A stretch of 64,000 nt of DNA from contig NZ_CP092831.1 in the NCBI RefSeq assembly GCF_022531965.1, positions 524,001 through 588,000 of the forward strand. Reading direction: 5' to 3'. The DNA is from Paenibacillus peoriae. GTDB lineage: Bacteria; Bacillota; Bacilli; Paenibacillales; Paenibacillaceae. Both the position numbers and the translations under genes were made by a program. Position 1 is the stretch's first letter. Each line of letters begins with the position of its first letter. The notes under the pieces were generated by a model that worked only from the letters and a program-made list of their open reading frames with translations, was not told the origin of the DNA and made no database searches. Positions 25,576 to 32,980 of this stretch are shown piece after piece.

Positions 25576-25770
25576 ATGAAACAGGGGAAACGACTCACCA
25601 AAAAGCAAAAGATTGGATTGTTAAAGGCCAGACCAGGTGTGACACTGGACAACTGGGTCTCAGAACGGGAAACAGCAGATGGGGTCGTGCTGCTAAACAA
25701 ATTCTCAGGAAAGCGGTGGCTGCTAAATAAGCACTATGGAGCATTGCAGCCTTACAAGGTACGGGCCTGA
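25576..25770 (+). CDS. small phage protein, DUF6906-like
   Basis: A 64-residue basic protein starting MKQGKRLTKKQKIGLLKA, a beginning typical of short phage proteins of the DUF6906 kind (lysine-rich first helix, then NW and a hydrophobic strand). The ATG at 25576 follows GGGGAGG. Its TGA overlaps the next ATG by one base. Function unknown. Confidence 0.6.
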   Translation: MKQGKRLTKKQKIGLLKARPGVTLDNWVSERETADGVVLLNKFSGKRWLLNKHYGALQPYKVRA

Positions 25771-25979
25771 TGCAGCCGTCATGCTGGACGCGCTGGAGCG
25801 TCTATGAGTACCTGAAACATCGGTTTGTCCGTACTGGACAAGTTCCGAATGAATCGGAATTACTCGAGGAGCTGCCGGACATCGATCGGAGCGAGCTGTC
25901 TGAGGGGATGGCCGAATTTCGCCTGATTCTTGGTGACTGGCCTATCGCTGGAGGTGACGGGTCATGCAGCGCCAGATAA
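25770..25979 (+). CDS. hypothetical phage protein
   Basis: A 69-residue acidic protein (YEYLKHRFVRTGQVPNESEL, LLEELPDIDRSELSEGMAEF) that looks like a small helical adaptor. It starts at the ATG that overlaps the preceding stop. No family recognised. Confidence 0.55.
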   Translation: MQPSCWTRWSVYEYLKHRFVRTGQVPNESELLEELPDIDRSELSEGMAEFRLILGDWPIAGGDGSCSAR

Positions 25980-25987
25980 AGGACCCG

Positions 25988-26122
25988 ATGTATCAAACTC
26001 AGTTAAAGCAAACTGTACGAAACCGAAGCGGCAGGGTGATAGGCGAGGTATTTGTGCTTGACTCGGCCATGTTCCCAGTAAAGATGTCACGCAAGCACAA
26101 GAAGAGGGGAAGGAAACATTGA
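25988..26122 (+). CDS. 44-residue basic phage protein
   Basis: A short gene beginning MYQTQLKQTVRNRSG and ending SRKHKKRGRKH, with TAAGGA just before the ATG. The C-terminus is strongly basic, suggesting nucleic-acid contact. Its TGA shares the A with the ATG of the next gene, the tight packing typical of this operon. Confidence 0.5.
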   Translation: MYQTQLKQTVRNRSGRVIGEVFVLDSAMFPVKMSRKHKKRGRKH

Positions 26123-26253
26123 TGAAAACAGTTTGCACTGATGAGATTTACCGCGTTATTGACGATTTAGAGACAAAAGCGGAAACGTCCGAATCCGGGG
26201 CGGCTGAGGCTTTGCAATATGCAGCTTCTGAGCTTAGGAAGGTGCTGAAATGA
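26122..26253 (+). CDS. 43-residue phage protein
   Basis: A small acidic helical protein (MKTVCTDEIYRVIDDLETKA, then EALQYAASELRKVLK). AGGGGAAGGA lies before the ATG and its TGA overlaps the ATG of the RuvC-like gene (ATGA). No family recognised. Confidence 0.5.
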   Translation: MKTVCTDEIYRVIDDLETKAETSESGAAEALQYAASELRKVLK

Positions 26254-26792
26254 TTAGCCGCTATGTAGGCGTTGACCCTTCCACAAAGACAGGCATCGTG
26301 ATATTGGACGCACAAGGGAATGTGCTTAAGAAAATTGAGATCGAAGGGGTAGGGGAAGATCCTGGACGCATTAACGATGTTGTTGTTCGGACCCTTCGAC
26401 TGATAGAACGAACGGACTGTGTAGCTATCGAGAATTTTTCCCACGGCTCGACTGGGGCCTATGTAGGTCAGCAATATGCAATAGGTTGGGCGATCCGTAT
26501 CGGCCTTTACGTACGCAAGCAGTCCTATATTGAGGTAGCGCCTAATTCGCTTAAAAAGTTTGCAACTGGAGTAGGAAGGGGCGGCAAAGAAGATTTGATT
26601 CTTCCAATCTACAAGCGATGGGGATTTGAAGACCCCAGTGATAACGTCCGTGACGCATTCGTATTGGCTCAAATCGTCCGGGCCATACATGAGCCGGTTC
26701 AGTTGATTAAACCGCAGCAGGAAGTAATTCACAATCTTTTGTATCCACCAGCTAAGAAACCAGCTACTAAAAAAACCAAGAGGGGAAAGTGA
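26250..26792 (+). CDS. RuvC-like Holliday junction resolvase
   Basis: A 180-residue nuclease of the RNase H/RuvC fold. The first catalytic Asp lies in YVGVDPSTKTG (residue about 8), the middle Glu in CVAIENFSHG and the C-terminal Asp in SDNVRDAFVLA. The tail is lysine-rich (PAKKPATKKTKRGK). It should resolve branched DNA formed by YqaJ/RecT recombination and replication before packaging. The length matches phage and bacterial RuvC relatives. Confidence 0.82.
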   Translation: MISRYVGVDPSTKTGIVILDAQGNVLKKIEIEGVGEDPGRINDVVVRTLRLIERTDCVAIENFSHGSTGAYVGQQYAIGWAIRIGLYVRKQSYIEVAPNSLKKFATGVGRGGKEDLILPIYKRWGFEDPSDNVRDAFVLAQIVRAIHEPVQLIKPQQEVIHNLLYPPAKKPATKKTKRGK

Positions 26793-26798
26793 TTTAAC

Positions 26799-27635
26799 AT
26801 GGGGAAAGATTACGCAAAATTCATGGCTACAACAGCTAACAAAATTGTATTTGGTGACAAAGACGTGGAGCTCAAGCTGACAATTCCACACAAGGTTGCT
26901 CAGCAAAATCTTGAGTTTCTGACCAGCAGCTTAAACAAAGAAATTCAGGTGCTTCTGGGCGATCCGCAGGCCAGTTTTGATTTTGAGGACCAAGACGATG
27001 ATATGTACCGTAAATGGACAGGCCGCCGTGTAACTGCGGACGCATCTGGAGTTGTTATTTCTGCCCAAAGGCCGGAACCAGAACACGATGAAAACCAAGC
27101 GGAAATGTTTGGCCCAGAGCAAGCAGAGGACGATACACCTGCAGGCGACGATCAAGCCGAGCAAGGAGAGCAGGAACAAACCGACCAAGCTGGTCAGGAC
27201 AAGCAGCCTGGTAATCAGGAAGGCGAGGAAGCTTTCGACGATATTCCGGAATGGATGCGCGAAGTTGGAGATGATCAAGAGGGTGAAACTGGTGAGGAAA
27301 ATGGGCAGCGAGGCGATGATTCTGCCCCTCGTGAAATGAACTTTGGTGAAGATGAGGCCAGCGGAGCTGCTGAAGGATCTGATCAAGAGCATGAAGCTCC
27401 CGAAACCATAGAGATCGATAAGGATACTTTGGAGAATTACATTTTGGAGAAACGCCCAGTGTTCGAAGATCTGACCCTTGATTTCCCTGCTCTATATGAA
27501 CAGAAGCGAAAAGAAGGAGTTACCTGGCGCGACATTGCAGTGGATGTTGGTATGACAACAGGTCAGCTCAACACTCAACTGACCAAGTACAAAGGTCGCG
27601 TTAAAGAGCAAATGGCTCAATCAACTGCTGTTTAA
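26799..27635 (+). CDS. phage protein with acidic disordered middle
   Basis: A 278-residue protein. The first 90 residues are folded-looking (YAKFMATTANKIVFGDKDVE); residues 90-210 are rich in Glu, Asp, Gln and Gly and probably disordered; the last 65 (YILEKRPVFEDLTLDFPALY, GVTWRDIAVDVGMTTGQL) resemble a helix-turn-helix. I do not recognise the family. It closes the replication operon. A DNA-mimic or regulator role is conceivable but unsupported. Confidence 0.6.
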   Translation: MGKDYAKFMATTANKIVFGDKDVELKLTIPHKVAQQNLEFLTSSLNKEIQVLLGDPQASFDFEDQDDDMYRKWTGRRVTADASGVVISAQRPEPEHDENQAEMFGPEQAEDDTPAGDDQAEQGEQEQTDQAGQDKQPGNQEGEEAFDDIPEWMREVGDDQEGETGEENGQRGDDSAPREMNFGEDEASGAAEGSDQEHEAPETIEIDKDTLENYILEKRPVFEDLTLDFPALYEQKRKEGVTWRDIAVDVGMTTGQLNTQLTKYKGRVKEQMAQSTAV

Positions 27636-27713
27636 TATAAATCCTTTGCAGCGTGGCCCCTACCCTCACGGACTATGGTGGCCACTTGCACCTATAAAAC
27701 GGAACGTATGATC

Positions 27714-28016
27714 TTAATCCTCTTTCATTTTCATTTCAACTAAATGTCTGCAATGAGGGCACTGGGAAGTCAATGAAAAAGTTTTCTTCTCATTGATGTT
27801 AAGCAGAGATACCAGTTGAACAACTATTCCCGGAAGTGAAAGCATTCCTAATATTAATGCAATTGAGTTAACAGCTGGAGTACTTACTAGCGCTTTTTTG
27901 TCAGTAAGCACATCAAATATTAGATAGCCTATAAAAACAACAAGTCCTGTTACATTCACGATAAAAAGTAATTTTAAAACGGTCTTCGTCCAGCGTTTTA
28001 TTTTTTTATACGTCAT
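27714..28016 (-). CDS. two-helix membrane protein with C-terminal zinc-ribbon-like end
   Basis: A 100-residue protein with hydrophobic segments at about 14-36 and 52-75 and a cytosolic end SQCPHCRHLVEMKMKED whose CxxC could hold half a zinc site. The ATG at 28016 follows GAGGTGAT; the longer frame has no site. It is transcribed against the surrounding operon, so it is probably a separately expressed cargo gene. Family unknown. Confidence 0.6.
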   Translation of the reverse strand: MTYKKIKRWTKTVLKLLFIVNVTGLVVFIGYLIFDVLTDKKALVSTPAVNSIALILGMLSLPGIVVQLVSLLNINEKKTFSLTSQCPHCRHLVEMKMKED

Positions 28017-28201
28017 AAATATCACCTCATTTGTTATAACGGCAGACTTAATAGAAAGATTCATATTTCCCAAAAAGAATTTTGAAAGGGTGAGTGACAT
28101 GGAACAACTACTAAGAAGTCTACGACTACGGTAAACATCTTGGAAGAGTGATGACTAAAGTTTGAAATTCAGAGGACTTTGCTACTAAGGAGGTGTGAAC
28201 C

Positions 28202-28441
28202 TTGGCAAACATTAACGCAGCGATAGAGCGGCTCATGGATATGCGTTTGGAACTGGATGATACGATGCGATTGCTCGGTTTTGACCCGGAAGCATCGGAC
28301 CGTCAGCAGGCAGGGACGAACGAGCGTGTGTTGCTTCATTTACAGGATATATACGATGTGTTGGATGCTCCGAGACCAAATGGGGACTATGCGAAGCAAT
28401 TGGTACAAGAAACGATGAAAATTGCAAAGGAAGAGATGTAA
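28202..28441 (+). CDS. hypothetical phage protein
   Basis: A 79-residue helical protein (INAAIERLMDMRLELDDTMR, ERVLLHLQDIYDVLD) with a TTG start eight bases after GGAGGTG. No family recognised. It precedes a GC-rich hairpin and the ArpU-type gene. Confidence 0.55.
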   Translation: MANINAAIERLMDMRLELDDTMRLLGFDPEASDRQQAGTNERVLLHLQDIYDVLDAPRPNGDYAKQLVQETMKIAKEEM

Positions 28442-28472
28442 TGCTGTTCGTCTTCCACAAGAATACAAACAA

Positions 28473-28503
28473 CCCCCGCATTCCTTGGCCGGGCTCGCGG
28501 GGG
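28473..28503 (+). terminator. GC-rich hairpin before the ArpU-type gene
   Basis: CCCCCGC pairs with GCGGGGG around a 17-base loop. No T run follows, so it could be a weak terminator or a leader structure of the next gene. Confidence 0.35.
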
Positions 28504-28548
28504 TCATTACTCTTAAACCTCATCAATTATACCACGGGTGAGGGGAAC

Positions 28549-29034
28549 ATGATGGGGAAAAGAAGAAAAAACAACTTACAGCTTACTTTTAACATTCTGC
28601 CGGTCGATGAGAAAGCTACCCGCCTTGCGGTGGAGGAATATTTGGAGACGATTCGGCAGTATCGGCAGATTGGTTTTGTTAGGCGCGAGGCTGCTATAAT
28701 GCAGTCCTATACTTATAGAGAGCATCAATCCACTAATGCAATCAGTAAGCAGACGGAAGACATCGCCACTTATAACGTTGATAAAGAGGCGGAGCTTCAG
28801 TCGAAAGATAGGCTGCTGGAGCTGGCGATGAGCAAGCTGTCCAGCATGCAGCGTGAGGTGATTCAGCGGAGTTACCTGGATGATGAGGGCGAGTTTGATT
28901 ACATTAGCTGTGGCGAGATGGGAATTAGTGAGAGCTCATTTAGACGGATTAAGGCTGATGCGATAAGCATACTTGCTGTGGCGCTAAGATTAGCTGTGAT
29001 CAGGGAAGAGAATGATGGAGTGGCAGTATCTTAA
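28549..29034 (+). CDS. ArpU-family late transcription regulator
   Basis: A 161-residue protein of the ArpU/phage packaging-regulator type with a sigma-like C-terminal half: KDRLLELAMSKLSSMQREVI, then SYLDDEGEFDYISCGEMGIS and SSFRRIKADAISILAVAL as a helix-turn-helix. Such proteins switch on late phage genes (packaging, head, tail, lysis). GAGGGG precedes the ATG at 28549; an adjacent ATG at 28552 is equally possible. A terminator follows at once, so it is the last gene of the early/middle operon. Confidence 0.75.
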   Translation: MMGKRRKNNLQLTFNILPVDEKATRLAVEEYLETIRQYRQIGFVRREAAIMQSYTYREHQSTNAISKQTEDIATYNVDKEAELQSKDRLLELAMSKLSSMQREVIQRSYLDDEGEFDYISCGEMGISESSFRRIKADAISILAVALRLAVIREENDGVAVS

Positions 29035-29064
29035 ACAGACCATTTTTTTTGATCTGTTTTTTCG
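29033..29064 (+). terminator. terminator of the early operon
   Basis: AAACAGA (29033-29039) pairs with TCTGTTT (29053-29059), followed by further T. It separates the ArpU-type gene from the cargo block. Confidence 0.65.
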
Positions 29065-29132
29065 ACATTTTTCGCTAGATATTACAATGGGAAAGTTTCC
29101 GATATTACTTATGGAATGAAAGGAGAGACCAG

Positions 29133-29873
29133 ATGGATAATTATATTATGTATTCAGCTAAATCAGTTTCTTTATTACAAGAGGGAGAATTTTCGATTGT
29201 TCCTTCAGCCACTGAAATTTCAGTCATAAAAGTGAAAACACTTAATGAACCTATTAGTGATCCTAAGAATGCTCCTAAAAATGGGAAGGTTATTATTTCG
29301 GTTTACTTTTCCAAAGGCATTTCTTTCGAGTCGGCAGAGAAGTTGGGAGATAAACTAGCTGATCAATTTTTTAACCATTTTTCTTATATAAAAGATATAG
29401 GGCTTGGCAGGAGTGAATACATCCGCAGCAGTTTTGTAGAGTCAGAAATAATATCGAGGATGGAAGTGAATTATTCAATTATGTCGCCTATCGAATCGAG
29501 CGATATTGAAAATGTATTGGGGAGCCTTGAAAACAATAATTTAAACTTAAATTATATGAAGCTATATAGAACGGCTTTGAATAATACTGATCCTATAGCT
29601 AAATTTATGATTTTATATAGTATTTTAGAATTTATTTTGCCAGGGAGAGGACAGTATAAGGTCTGCAATTTTGCAGTTAGAAACGGGTATAAAAAAGAGC
29701 ATCACAACAAGGTACTGAGTAGACGAGAATGTATTTTTACTTGGTTAAGAAATAAAATTGGTCACACAGATGGTGATGTGGATTTTGAACAAGTTAAAGC
29801 TTTGATGAGCCAAAATAATCTAAGACTAGCTGAATTGACTAAATCAGCTATCGACAAGACATCAAAACTTTAA
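29133..29873 (+). CDS. HEPN-domain-like protein, possible abortive-infection RNase
   Basis: A 246-residue cytosolic protein. The first half is mixed beta (IVPSATEISVIKVKTLNEPI), the second helical. Residues 206-211 read RNKIGH, matching the Arg-x4-His signature of HEPN nucleases, in the setting FTWLRNKIGHTDGDV, typical of Apea-like HEPN. HEPN proteins are often RNases in toxin-antitoxin and antiviral systems. The gene is AT-richer than the phage replication genes and lies between two regulatory boundaries, a usual place for cargo. AGGAGAG precedes the ATG. Function is inferred from the motif only. Confidence 0.65.
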   Translation: MDNYIMYSAKSVSLLQEGEFSIVPSATEISVIKVKTLNEPISDPKNAPKNGKVIISVYFSKGISFESAEKLGDKLADQFFNHFSYIKDIGLGRSEYIRSSFVESEIISRMEVNYSIMSPIESSDIENVLGSLENNNLNLNYMKLYRTALNNTDPIAKFMILYSILEFILPGRGQYKVCNFAVRNGYKKEHHNKVLSRRECIFTWLRNKIGHTDGDVDFEQVKALMSQNNLRLAELTKSAIDKTSKL

Positions 29874-29940
29874 AAAAACTATCGTAGAAGTTTGTTAACA
29901 AGTTTTTAAAATCTAGCAATAAAAGAGGGAGTTTTTTTGA

Positions 29941-30540
29941 GTGAATTTTTCGGGTAAAGGACCAGCTAGCAGGTACTTAAAGGGCAAGTACGATCTCAAA
30001 CCATCTATATTTGGGGATATCTCGATGGAAAAAGGAGAGATTTTTAAAAGAAAACTTATTGCCGATCATACGTATGATGAATTAAAGGCAATAAAGACAA
30101 GTATCAATGTCCAGACTAGTTCGGGTCAGAGTCTTGGTGTAATAATGGCTATTATTTCATTATTTTTTTCAACTGCCCTAATGCCATTAACATTTTATTT
30201 GCAGCAATCGGTTAAGCCTATTGATTGGTGGCATGAAACCAAGATGATGCTATACAAAGAGAATATAGGGGAGGAAAAGGATTTAGAAAAGTTAGTGACT
30301 TTTTTATCGAAAGACATTTTGAAAGATCAAGCATCGCTTTTAGATGATTTGAGAGGTGGCCTTCAAAACCTAAATATTACACTAGGGGTAGTATTAGGAG
30401 TGGCCTTCGCAATCATATTTGTTTGCTTGTATATAAAAAAATGGAACAAGTATATAAGTGCTTATGTAAATGGCGCTTTTGAAGAAGTTGAAGAAAGAAG
30501 ATCAAAGAGGAAGGTCATGAATCGGGGATTTAAAAGGTGA
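29941..30540 (+). CDS. two-helix membrane protein, partner candidate of HEPN gene
   Basis: A 199-residue protein. A polar N-terminus (1-60) is followed by a hydrophobic segment (about 66-88), an external loop of about 60 residues and a second segment (about 147-168), then a basic cytosolic tail (EEVEERRSKRKVMNRGFKR). The GTG at 29941 follows GAGGGAG. It is 67 bases after the HEPN-type gene in the same direction, so they may be one unit. I recognise no family; pore-forming or sensor roles are speculative. Confidence 0.6.
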   Translation: MNFSGKGPASRYLKGKYDLKPSIFGDISMEKGEIFKRKLIADHTYDELKAIKTSINVQTSSGQSLGVIMAIISLFFSTALMPLTFYLQQSVKPIDWWHETKMMLYKENIGEEKDLEKLVTFLSKDILKDQASLLDDLRGGLQNLNITLGVVLGVAFAIIFVCLYIKKWNKYISAYVNGAFEEVEERRSKRKVMNRGFKR

Positions 30541-31312
30541 TTGTTTTTTGAATGAAAAATGAACGTTTTATGGAGCGCCACTGGACTTTTTATGTGGTAA
30601 ATTTGTATCATGGAAAATCAAATAAGGAACGAACCGAGGTGCTAATACTTCGGCGATGAGGTCGGTCAATGTGCCGGCTTTTTTGTTGCGGCTCGTACAG
30701 GCCGAGGGAAAACTGCTAACCGGCGGAAACATCGTACCAGACCCAGTCCGAAAGATTTTGTTGCGGGGTTCAATTCCCCGACGCGTCATTATTATTACGA
30801 AAAAGTGAGGAAAGAGCAGCTTTTGTTCTGTTATTTCGCTATTTCTGTGCTGCATCGAAGTTTCGTGTTTTGACTTGAATTTCGGCAGCTCAGTAAAATG
30901 GTCTTGTTCTTCCTCTCTAGTAACTAAGTACAATGCTTTTATGCAACAGCGTAGCGTTTTGCATCCCGCTTGCGGGAATAGAACCTATCGCTGTTTCTTT
31001 TTTCGGGTTTTAAATAAGCGCCTTAGTTGATTTGGTGCTGTAAATACATAGGCAGATACAAGTCACTCATTTGGGTGGCTCTTTTTATTGCCTTGAAAGG
31101 ATTTTTGGTTTGAAGAAGAAGCAGAAGAAAGGAATTTTGCTCCCGTTGAAAGCCCACCAAAACAGCCGAAGAAATGCAAAGGTTGTGTATGGGGGAGATG
31201 GGATGGGGTTAAACAGTTTTGTAGTAGACCTGTTTGTATTAAAAATAGTTGATTGTCACATATTGTATCATTTTGGAAATCCGGTTATTATTGTTCGGGG
31301 GAGTTGAGAAAT
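30541..31312. other. 770-bp stretch without a convincing gene
   Basis: It holds a terminator (GTCGG/CCGGC at 30661-30678, then six T), an isolated canonical T-arm (CGGGG-TTCAATT-CCCCG at 30764-30780) followed by ACGCGTCA that looks like the 3' end of a tRNA with no matching 5' half, and two small hairpins at about 30943-30985 (ATGCAA/TTGCAT, TCCCGC/GCGGGA). Open frames here lack ribosome-binding sites or run antisense to the T-arm. Confidence 0.5.
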
Positions 31313-31933
31313 GTGAACAATAAAAGCAAAGTTCAGAATCCACTTACAATAATAGCAATCTTCGCGGGAATTGCAGAATTGGCTGGTACTACAGTTTTAC
31401 TAGGACTTCCATTAGAAATCCAAAGCGTCTTTGTGTGGTTTGTAATGTTGTTCCCTATTGGATTAGTAACAGCATTTTTCTTGGTACTACTATTTAAACA
31501 CAAAGTCCTATATGCGCCGAGTGATTTTGTAGATGAAAGCAATTTTATGAATTTACTTCAAAATAAAAAGGTTCAAAATGAGCTCATTGAGGTTGTGGAT
31601 TTGCTAGAACAGGTAAAAGAAAGTAATACAGCAAATGAGCAACTCAAACACACTCTTACTGAAGCAATGCTTAAACTTGAAAATGCAAAATTAAACAACA
31701 AATTGAACTCTAAAGAAATAATGAAATCTAGCGGGGTAAAAAGGTACTATCATAAAGAAAATCTTATAAGTGCCATATTTGATGTCATAATAGAAAATGG
31801 TGAAAAAGGTGTTTCCTTAAAGATGTTATCAGATGAAATAGGTTTGGGAATAGTGGATATCGAAAATACCGTTAATCAATTATTTGATGAGGGATTGCTT
31901 TTGAGGAAAAACGGGAAGTATTACAAAGTTTAA
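31313..31933 (+). CDS. membrane protein with coiled coil and winged-helix tail
   Basis: A 206-residue protein. Two hydrophobic segments (about 10-32 and 38-60) are followed by a coiled-coil-like stretch (80-135: QNELIEVVDLLEQVKESN) and a C-terminal winged helix (150-206: LISAIFDVIIENGEKGVSLK, then LFDEGLLLRKNGKYYKV). A membrane-anchored winged helix is unusual for a phage gene. The GTG at 31313 follows GGGGGAG at ten bases; an upstream ATG at 31253 is in frame but lacks a site. It has its own terminator. Family unknown. Confidence 0.6.
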   Translation: MNNKSKVQNPLTIIAIFAGIAELAGTTVLLGLPLEIQSVFVWFVMLFPIGLVTAFFLVLLFKHKVLYAPSDFVDESNFMNLLQNKKVQNELIEVVDLLEQVKESNTANEQLKHTLTEAMLKLENAKLNNKLNSKEIMKSSGVKRYYHKENLISAIFDVIIENGEKGVSLKMLSDEIGLGIVDIENTVNQLFDEGLLLRKNGKYYKV

Positions 31934-31955
31934 GCATCCATAAGGGTGCTTTTTT
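31932..31955 (+). terminator. rho-independent terminator
   Basis: AAGCATCC (31932-31939) pairs with GGGTGCTT (31944-31951), followed by TTTTCTTTT, directly at the stop codon of the membrane-anchored winged-helix gene. Confidence 0.85.
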
Positions 31956-32139
31956 CTTTTGCCTTCATATGATGGAATGTGAGTCGTTCTAAGCTTGTTT
32001 ATATGAGAACGTCCGATTACAGGGATCAGTCGATTGAAGAGCGGAGAACAGCGTCTGAGTGAGCGTATGAACGTATATGACGGTCACCCAAACGTTGAAA
32101 CCAACTCAACACAATTCTGTGGTATTATTGCCCAAAAGG

Positions 32140-32568
32140 ATGGTGTCCAATTTGGAGCAGCTAATCACAATCGAACAGTTGGAAGAGTTATCGCAAGATC
32201 AGAAGGATCACCTCAGGGAATGGTGGTATTCAAGCAACCCGGGCAGGTTCGACCTTTACGTCGTGTTGTACAAGTATGACGATGGATTGAAGTATGAAGG
32301 ACCATTTGTGAATTCAGGGGTTAGGAATTTTGTTGAAGACTTCAATACTGGTGAAGCATTACCTCTGCTATCAATCGGTCAAATGATTGCAATCATTAAA
32401 GATAAAGCAAAAAGCGAATTCACATTCAAACATAGTCATGTTGCAACGTATAATTATGATCGATGGGATATTCCGAAATTTGTATTGCCAGACGGCAGAC
32501 TCAGCAGCGTGATCGTTCACACGGAACTTCGCGATGCATTATGGTTAGCGGTTAAGGCAGTACTTTAA
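32140..32568 (+). CDS. hypothetical phage protein
   Basis: A protein of about 142 residues (EQLEELSQDQKDHLREWWYS, KFVLPDGRLSSVIVHTELRD, ending LWLAVKAVL). The pattern of a helical start, aromatic middle and C-terminal amphipathic helix suggests a small phage accessory protein; I know of no function. Start uncertain: ATG at 32140 has no site, while TTG at 32152 has AAAGGATGG eight bases upstream. A different overlapping frame on the same strand is less protein-like. Confidence 0.6.
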   Translation: MVSNLEQLITIEQLEELSQDQKDHLREWWYSSNPGRFDLYVVLYKYDDGLKYEGPFVNSGVRNFVEDFNTGEALPLLSIGQMIAIIKDKAKSEFTFKHSHVATYNYDRWDIPKFVLPDGRLSSVIVHTELRDALWLAVKAVL

Positions 32569-32583
32569 TACACCTAAATATAA

Positions 32584-32742
32584 TCAACGAGGACGACCTT
32601 TAGGGTTTGTCCTTTTTTGTTTCGTCCCTTTCACGATTAGTGCATGGGCTGGGAAGTATGCACCCATCATAGTACAAATTGCAGGTATCGTTTTATCGAG
32701 AGCAATCTTTGCAAGTTCATAAATCATTTCAGTAGTTGTCAT
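32584..32742 (-). CDS. 52-residue small protein on the opposite strand
   Basis: The frame reads MTTTEMIYELAKIALDKTIP, then a hydrophobic stretch (AICTMMGAYFPAHALIV) and a basic end (KRTNPKGRPR). AGGAGG lies ten bases before the ATG, the best site nearby. It has one possible membrane segment. A GC/T-rich inverted repeat (AGGAC/GTCCT near 32590-32612) lies inside its 3' end and could also end the preceding plus-strand gene. Function unknown. Confidence 0.6.
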   Translation of the reverse strand: MTTTEMIYELAKIALDKTIPAICTMMGAYFPAHALIVKGTKQKRTNPKGRPR

Positions 32743-32980
32743 GGTGGAAATTCCTCCTAGTGTTTTGTACCTTAACTATCGTTCTATCCCCCCGTCCGGT
32801 TGCGGCCATCTGAAAATTTCTTTTCTTGGGGATTGAAACGTGTTTCTTTGGCATAATTCCGCCTTTACTCTTATAGTCGGGCCATGGTCTAAAAAAGGTG
32901 CGGAGCTTGCTGCACTTCCTTATACGGGTGCGTCCACGGATACTTTAGAAGGACAACAAAACTTTTTCGAGGTGATAGAA

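Noticed and set aside
30568..30933. 121-codon minus-strand frame over the terminator and T-arm
   Set aside because: It contains the antisense of the T-arm (RRGIEPRN) and a terminator, and has no ribosome-binding site.
31071..31307. 78-codon frame before the winged-helix membrane gene
   Set aside because: No ribosome-binding site, mixed composition, and it runs into the start region of the better supported gene.
32034..32279. 81-codon plus-strand frame overlapping the hypothetical gene at 32140
   Set aside because: The alternative frame (32140-32568) is longer and has a better amino-acid profile; both cannot be major products.
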